Positions 7,025-9,745 of a stretch of 9,745 bases of DNA are shown piece by piece. Source of the DNA: Rhodospirillales bacterium. Its GTDB lineage: Bacteria; Pseudomonadota; Alphaproteobacteria; Rhodospirillales; Defluviicoccaceae. Each line of letters begins with the position of its first letter. Within the stretch, counting starts at the first letter, position 1. The notes under the pieces are model-generated. The model did not search any database. It saw only the letters and a list, made by a program, of their open reading frames with translations, and was not told the origin of the DNA. The stretch lies in NCBI GenBank assembly GCA_030622775.1, contig JAUXFS010000030.1, forward strand, positions 1 to 9,745, in the 5' to 3' direction. A program made the position numbers and the translations under genes.

Positions 7025-7067
7025 CGTTTCCGGTGGGGACGTTTCCGGTGGGGCGTTTCCGGTGGGC
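7025..7067. repeat. Three tandem copies of a 14/15-bp unit upstream of dapF
   Basis: CGTTTCCGGTGGGGA (7025-7039), CGTTTCCGGTGGGG (7040-7053) and CGTTTCCGGTGGGC (7054-7067) are head-to-tail copies sharing a 13-bp core, CGTTTCCGGTGGG. They lie between the XRE-type regulator gene (stop at 7126) and dapF (start 6985, possibly 7009), both on the minus strand. On that strand the unit reads CCCACCGGAAACG. A short variable-number repeat or an iterated protein-binding site would both fit. Confidence 0.85.
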
Positions 7068-7125
7068 GCGGGATGACCGGCGGCGGCTATCGGCGTCCCG
7101 TTCGACGCGGACCCGAAGATCGGGG

Positions 7126-7635
7126 TCAAGGGAGGCGCTTGCGCTCCAACATCGGCGGTTCTTCCGGCTCGGCTTCCGGCGCCGTGTCTTCCTCGGCCTC
7201 CGGCGCCGTGTCTTCCCGATGCTCGGTCACGGATCTGACCAGGTCCCGTATCATCTCCCTGACGTGGGGATCGGAGACGCGGAAATAGGCTCGGGCGAAA
7301 CGCTTTGCTTCGGCAACCGCCTTGGAGTCGGGCTCCGGTGTCTCCAAGGGCTCGAACGTCGATCGATCGGTCGGGCCGTCGAAGAAGTACGGCACGTCCA
7401 CCCCCAGCACCTCGCCGACACGGAACAACTGCGCCGCGCCGATACGCCGTTCTCCGCATTCGACCCGTTCGATGGTGCCCGGCGACGCGGCGATGACGAG
7501 GTCGAGAAGCTGCGGATCGAGACCCAGTTCCAATCGCCGCCCGCGCAGGCGCGCGGCCACGTGCAGGTCAACGGGATCGGGCCGGCGAGATTGAGGTAGG
7601 TTTCTCACGGAGTTGTCGTCAGCCATTAGGGGCAT
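7126..7635 (-). CDS. XRE/Cro-type helix-turn-helix transcriptional regulator
   Basis: Predicted cytosolic DNA-binding protein of 169 aa. The HTH domain covers about residues 22-87: VDLHVAARLRGRRLELGL (helix 1 region), LLDLVIAA (helix 2), then the recognition helix region PGTIERVECGERRIGA and the family's closing LFRVGEVLGVDVPYFFDG. This matches the layout of the alphaproteobacterial XRE regulators with VDxHVGxRxRxRR at the front and FFF at the end, though helix 2 is atypical. A second helical segment (106-137, AKRFARAYFRVSDPHVREMI) also recurs in that group. The acidic tail contains EDTAPEAE twice in tandem (141-156). The start is the ATG at 7635 with GAGAGG only 3 nt upstream; ATG at 7626 is an alternative. 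It is divergent from ffh and upstream of dapF. Targets are unknown; a dyad at 7667-7677 suggests autoregulation. Confidence 0.85.
   Translation of the reverse strand: MPLMADDNSVRNLPQSRRPDPVDLHVAARLRGRRLELGLDPQLLDLVIAASPGTIERVECGERRIGAAQLFRVGEVLGVDVPYFFDGPTDRSTFEPLETPEPDSKAVAEAKRFARAYFRVSDPHVREMIRDLVRSVTEHREDTAPEAEEDTAPEAEPEEPPMLERKRLP
7169..7216. repeat. 24-bp in-frame tandem duplication in the regulator gene
   Basis: 7169-7192 and 7193-7216 are adjacent 24-bp copies differing at a single base (T at 7174, C at 7198). They encode two identical copies of EDTAPEAE in the acidic tail of the HTH regulator. Twenty-four bases is a whole number of codons, so gain or loss of a copy would not shift the frame. 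Confidence 0.9.
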
Positions 7636-7666
7636 GCGCCTCTCGGTGGTATCTGTGTACGCATAC

Positions 7667-7677
7667 TACCTATGGTA
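7667..7677. promoter_or_regulatory. TACC-TAT-GGTA dyad, candidate operator of the regulator gene
   Basis: TACC (7667-7670) and GGTA (7674-7677) form a dyad around TAT, overlapping the -10 of the proposed minus-strand promoter. The surrounding 7656-7681 is unusually rich in GTAC, ATAC and GTATAC steps for this GC-rich DNA. Such position and form fit a Cro/XRE operator. Binding by the adjacent regulator is inferred from location only. Confidence 0.35.
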
Positions 7678-7701
7678 TACCTCATTTTGAGCAGAATGCA
7701 A
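7674..7701 (-). promoter_or_regulatory. Candidate promoter of the XRE-type regulator
   Basis: On the minus strand TTGCAT (plus 7701-7696) and TATACC (plus 7679-7674) are spaced by 16 bp. The -35 has the key TTG and the -10 has TATA. Transcription would begin roughly 30 bp before the ATG at 7635, across the TACCTATGGTA dyad. The region is locally AT-rich, as expected for a promoter. Confidence 0.4.
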
Positions 7702-7746
7702 ATCGTAAAGGTGTGAGGTGCTGCGGGTAACGTCAAATGGCCCGGG

Positions 7747-7775
7747 TTGACTTCGTTTGCCGGCGGTCATAGATT
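7747..7775 (+). promoter_or_regulatory. Sigma-70-type promoter of the ffh transcription unit
   Basis: TTGACT (7747-7752) matches the -35 consensus at five of six bases and TAGATT (7770-7775) matches the -10 at four of six, with the ideal 17-bp spacing. It is the best promoter I can see in the window. Start would be near 7782, leaving a leader of about 88 nt before the ffh GTG, with the terminator hairpin inside it. Confidence 0.55.
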
Positions 7776-7798
7776 GCCGGCCGATAAACTATTGCGGC

Positions 7799-7840
7799 AT
7801 GGCCAGTCCGCGGCTTTCGCGCACTGGCTTTTTTCTTTGA
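7799..7840 (+). CDS. Possible 13-codon leader peptide overlapping the ffh leader terminator
   Basis: ATG at 7799-7801 opens a frame reading MASPRLSRTGFFL and ends at TGA 7838-7840. It covers the whole terminator stem and T-run, with two Phe and one Leu codon in the T-run. There is no Shine-Dalgarno, and only about 17 nt of leader would precede it, so translation is doubtful. It may simply be the terminator read as codons. It is listed because its exact superposition on the terminator would matter if it is translated. Confidence 0.2.
   Translation: MASPRLSRTGFFL
7802..7838 (+). terminator. Intrinsic terminator inside the ffh leader (possible attenuator)
   Basis: GCCAGT (7802-7807) pairs with ACTGGC (7823-7828). 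After one C/C mismatch, CGCG (7809-7812) pairs with CGCG (7818-7821) around a GCTTT loop. TTTTTT and then CTTT follow directly at 7829-7838. This is the standard stem-plus-T-run architecture and works only on the plus strand. No plus-strand gene lies upstream that needs it, and ffh begins 32 nt later. It would therefore either stop transcripts from the 7747-7775 promoter after about 55 nt or act as a conditional attenuator for ffh-rpsP. Confidence 0.75.
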
Positions 7841-7869
7841 CAGTGCGTGAGCAGAGGGAGTGACGGCGG

Positions 7870-9267
7870 GTGTTCGACGGCCTGACCGGAAGACTCGGCG
7901 AAATCTTCGACAGACTCAGAAAGCGGGGCGCGCTTTCGGAAGCCGATATCGGCGAGGCGCTGCGCGAGGTGCGCGTCGCCCTGTTGGAAGCCGACGTGGC
8001 GTTGCCCGTCGTCAAGGATTTCATCGCCGGCGTTCGCGAGCGCGCGCTCGGTCAGGAGGTGATGCGCAGCGTCACCCCCGGCCAGATGGTGGTCAAGATC
8101 GTCCATGACCATCTGGTGGAAATGCTGTCCGGTGGCGAGGACGAGCCGCTTCAGCCGGGAGAAGGCGCCGGCGTCAACCTCGTCGGCACCCCGCCGGTGG
8201 CGGTGCTGATGGTCGGCCTGCAGGGCTCGGGCAAGACCACCACCTGCGCGAAACTGGCGATCCGGCTCAAGAAGCGGGAGCGGAAGAAGGTACTGATGGC
8301 GTCGGCGGACATCTACCGCCCGGCGGCGCAGCATCAGTTGGCCGTGCTCGGCGAACAGACGGATACAGCCGTGCTGCCGGTGATCATGGGCGAACAGCCG
8401 GTGGCGATCGTCTCGCGGGCCATGGAAACGGGTCGCCGCGAAGGTTATGACGTGGTGATCCTGGATACCGCCGGGCGTCTGCACATCGACGAAGCGATGA
8501 TGGCCGAGGCGGCGGCGATCAAGCAGGCGGTCAACCCCGTCGAAACATTGCTGGTCGTCGACGCGATGACCGGCCAGGACGCGGTTACGCTCGCCAGTGC
8601 GTTCCGTGCGCGGGTGGACATTACCGGTATCGTGCTGACCCGCGTCGACGGCGACGCCCGCGGCGGCGCGGCGCTGTCGATGCGCGCGGTGACCGGCCGG
8701 CCGATCAAGCTGATGGGCGTCGGCGAGAAGCTTGATGCGCTGGAGACGTTCCAGCCGTCCCGCATCGCCGGACGGATTCTCGGCATGGGAGACGTGGTCG
8801 GCCTGGTCGAGAGGGCCGCCGAGGCGATCGAGCACGAAGACGCCGAGAAACTGGCGAAGAAGATCATCAAGGGCGAGTTCACCCTCGAGGACATGGCCGA
8901 TCAATTCAAGCAATTGCGGAAGCTCGGCGACATCAAGGGACTCCTCGGGATGGTGCCCGGAATAGCCAAGGTCAAACGACAACTGGAGGGCGCCAACATC
9001 GACGACAAGACGGTCGCCCGCCAGGAAGCGATCATCCTGTCGATGACCCGGCTGGAGCGGCGAAACCCGAAGCTCCTGAATGCCTCGCGTCGGCGGCGCA
9101 TCGCCGCCGGATCGGGCGCCACGGTTCAGGACGTCAACCGTCTGCTCAAACAGCATCTGCAGATGAGCAAGATGATGAAGAAGATGGGAAAGCTGGGTAA
9201 AAAGGGTTTGTTTTCGGGCGGCGGCCTCCCCCCCGGGATGATGCCGCCGCTGCCGCCGACACGATAG
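7870..9267 (+). CDS. ffh: Signal recognition particle protein Ffh (SRP54)
   Basis: Binds signal sequences and 4.5S RNA on translating ribosomes, then docks with FtsY. The product is 465 aa: N domain (1-95), G domain with GLQGSGKT (116-123), DIYRPAA (147-153), DTAGR (199-203) and TRVDGDARGG (257-266), and an M domain (about 305-450) with the RNA-binding SRRRRIAAGSG (406-416) and a Met/Lys-rich segment MSKMMKKMG (432-440). The C-terminus is Gly/Pro-rich. The start is GTG at 7870, preceded at 9 nt by AGGGAG (7855-7860); the first residues FDGLTGRLGEIFD fit the family. A promoter and an intrinsic terminator lie in its leader. rpsP follows after 41 bp, as in the usual ffh-rpsP-rimM-trmD-rplS arrangement of alphaproteobacteria. 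The 4.5S RNA gene is not in this window. Confidence 0.98.
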   Translation: MFDGLTGRLGEIFDRLRKRGALSEADIGEALREVRVALLEADVALPVVKDFIAGVRERALGQEVMRSVTPGQMVVKIVHDHLVEMLSGGEDEPLQPGEGAGVNLVGTPPVAVLMVGLQGSGKTTTCAKLAIRLKKRERKKVLMASADIYRPAAQHQLAVLGEQTDTAVLPVIMGEQPVAIVSRAMETGRREGYDVVILDTAGRLHIDEAMMAEAAAIKQAVNPVETLLVVDAMTGQDAVTLASAFRARVDITGIVLTRVDGDARGGAALSMRAVTGRPIKLMGVGEKLDALETFQPSRIAGRILGMGDVVGLVERAAEAIEHEDAEKLAKKIIKGEFTLEDMADQFKQLRKLGDIKGLLGMVPGIAKVKRQLEGANIDDKTVARQEAIILSMTRLERRNPKLLNASRRRRIAAGSGATVQDVNRLLKQHLQMSKMMKKMGKLGKKGLFSGGGLPPGMMPPLPPTR

Positions 9268-9308
9268 GCATCACAGGATCAGGTTGAAAGCAAGGACGGA
9301 ACAACGAG

Positions 9309-9710
9309 ATGGCTTTAAGAATCCGGTTGGCTCGGGGCGGCGCCAAGAAGCGCCCGTTCTACCGCATCGTGGTCGCTGACTCCCGCAGCCCCCGTGACGG
9401 TCGTTACATCGAAGTGGTGGGGACCTACAATCCGATGGTTGCGAGCGACCATCCCGATCGCGTGCTGCTCAAGCAGGAACGGATCAAGCACTGGATCGGC
9501 GTCGGGGCGACCCCCAGCGATCGCGTGGCGAAGTTTTGCGCCCGAGAGGGCTTGATCGAGGCGAAGCCGCGGTCGGAACAGACCAAGAAGCCTTTGCCGA
9601 AAGCCAAGGCCCAGGAGCGGGTGAAGGCGGCAGAAGCCGCCGCCGCCTCGGCATCCGAGGCCGAGGCCAGCCCGGCACCCGAGGCCAGCGGCGAGCAGGC
9701 GGGAGCCTGA
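9309..9710 (+). CDS. rpsP: 30S ribosomal protein S16
   Basis: Small-subunit protein binding 16S rRNA of the 5' domain and needed for 30S assembly. The 133-aa product has the full S16 core in residues 1-82, including ALRIRLARGGAKKRPFYRIV, then SRSPRDGRYIEVVGTYNP and the WIGVGATPSDRV segment. The remaining 50 residues are a Lys-, Ala- and Glu-rich low-complexity tail, a common type of extension in alphaproteobacterial S16 (E. coli S16 is 82 aa). AAGGACGGA (9292-9300) provides the ribosome-binding site. It lies 41 bp after ffh with no terminator between them, so the two are probably co-transcribed. Confidence 0.98.
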   Translation: MALRIRLARGGAKKRPFYRIVVADSRSPRDGRYIEVVGTYNPMVASDHPDRVLLKQERIKHWIGVGATPSDRVAKFCAREGLIEAKPRSEQTKKPLPKAKAQERVKAAEAAAASASEAEASPAPEASGEQAGA

Positions 9711-9734
9711 CGCCGGGTCGTTGTCGGGCCGGCG

Positions 9735-9745
9735 ATGGCGATAGC
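9735..9745 (+). CDS. Possible first codons of rimM (runs off right edge)
   Basis: An ATG at 9735, 24 nt after the rpsP stop, opens a frame M-A-I that is still open at the edge. The call rests on neighbourhood: rimM (16S rRNA processing factor) normally follows rpsP in this order of genes. Three codons cannot identify a protein, and no clear Shine-Dalgarno is seen, so the true start may lie beyond the window. Confidence 0.25.

Noticed and set aside
7110..7127. Hairpin GACCCGA-AGA-TCGGGGTC at the end of the regulator gene as its terminator
   Set aside because: It needs a bulge, overlaps the stop codon and has no T-run on the minus strand.
3915..7288. Long plus-strand frames opposite ftsY, mtaB and dapF
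   Set aside because: All mirror the codon bias of well-identified minus-strand genes and show no family motifs.
7789..9156. A 455-codon minus-strand frame opposite ffh
   Set aside because: Antisense shadow: His/Asp/Gly/Arg-rich, no domain, and its end overlaps the ffh leader terminator.

Overview
This is a high-G+C bacterial chromosome segment that looks alphaproteobacterial, most likely Rhodospirillales-like. The evidence is the style of the housekeeping proteins (Pgk, Ffh and an S16 with an Ala/Glu/Lys-rich tail), the dapF-mtaB-ftsY cluster and the ffh-rpsP pair. Most of the window is core metabolism and core translation/secretion machinery. I see no phage, IS element, tRNA, rRNA or CRISPR array, and no new multi-gene system. 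The unusual material is in the intergenic and regulatory DNA and in one accessory regulator.

Layout. (1) 1-88, minus: the N-terminal 29 codons of an unrecognised gene running off the left edge. (2) 89-366: an intergenic leader with two GC-rich inverted repeats and a weak promoter candidate, then pgk (367-1560, plus), closed by a 16-bp perfect-stem hairpin. (3) 1660-2178, plus: a NUDIX hydrolase with half of a zinc ribbon; 2239-2475, plus: a 78-aa protein of unknown function, preceded by a TTAACCAT (CtrA-type) motif. (4) 2483-3829, minus: a six-TM class III adenylate/guanylate cyclase, convergent with the small gene and only 7 bp from it. (5) 3939-6985, minus: the compact dapF-mtaB-ftsY cluster. 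The dapF stop abuts the mtaB start, and mtaB and ftsY overlap by ATGA. (6) 7126-7635, minus: an XRE-type helix-turn-helix regulator with an 8-aa tandem repeat. A 14/15-bp triple tandem repeat lies between it and dapF. (7) 7636-7869: a divergent control region holding the regulator's promoter and dyad, then a good sigma-70-like promoter and a textbook intrinsic terminator inside the ffh leader. (8) 7870-9267 ffh and 9309-9710 rpsP, both plus, with a possible first few codons of rimM at the right edge.

Functionally, FtsY (SRP receptor) and Ffh (SRP GTPase) are partner proteins of co-translational membrane targeting. MtaB modifies tRNA position 37, DapF makes meso-diaminopimelate for peptidoglycan and lysine, Pgk is glycolytic, and S16 is a small-subunit ribosomal protein. 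The most interesting candidate is the terminator in the ffh leader. It has no upstream co-directional gene to serve, so it may be an attenuator or the end of a very short RNA.
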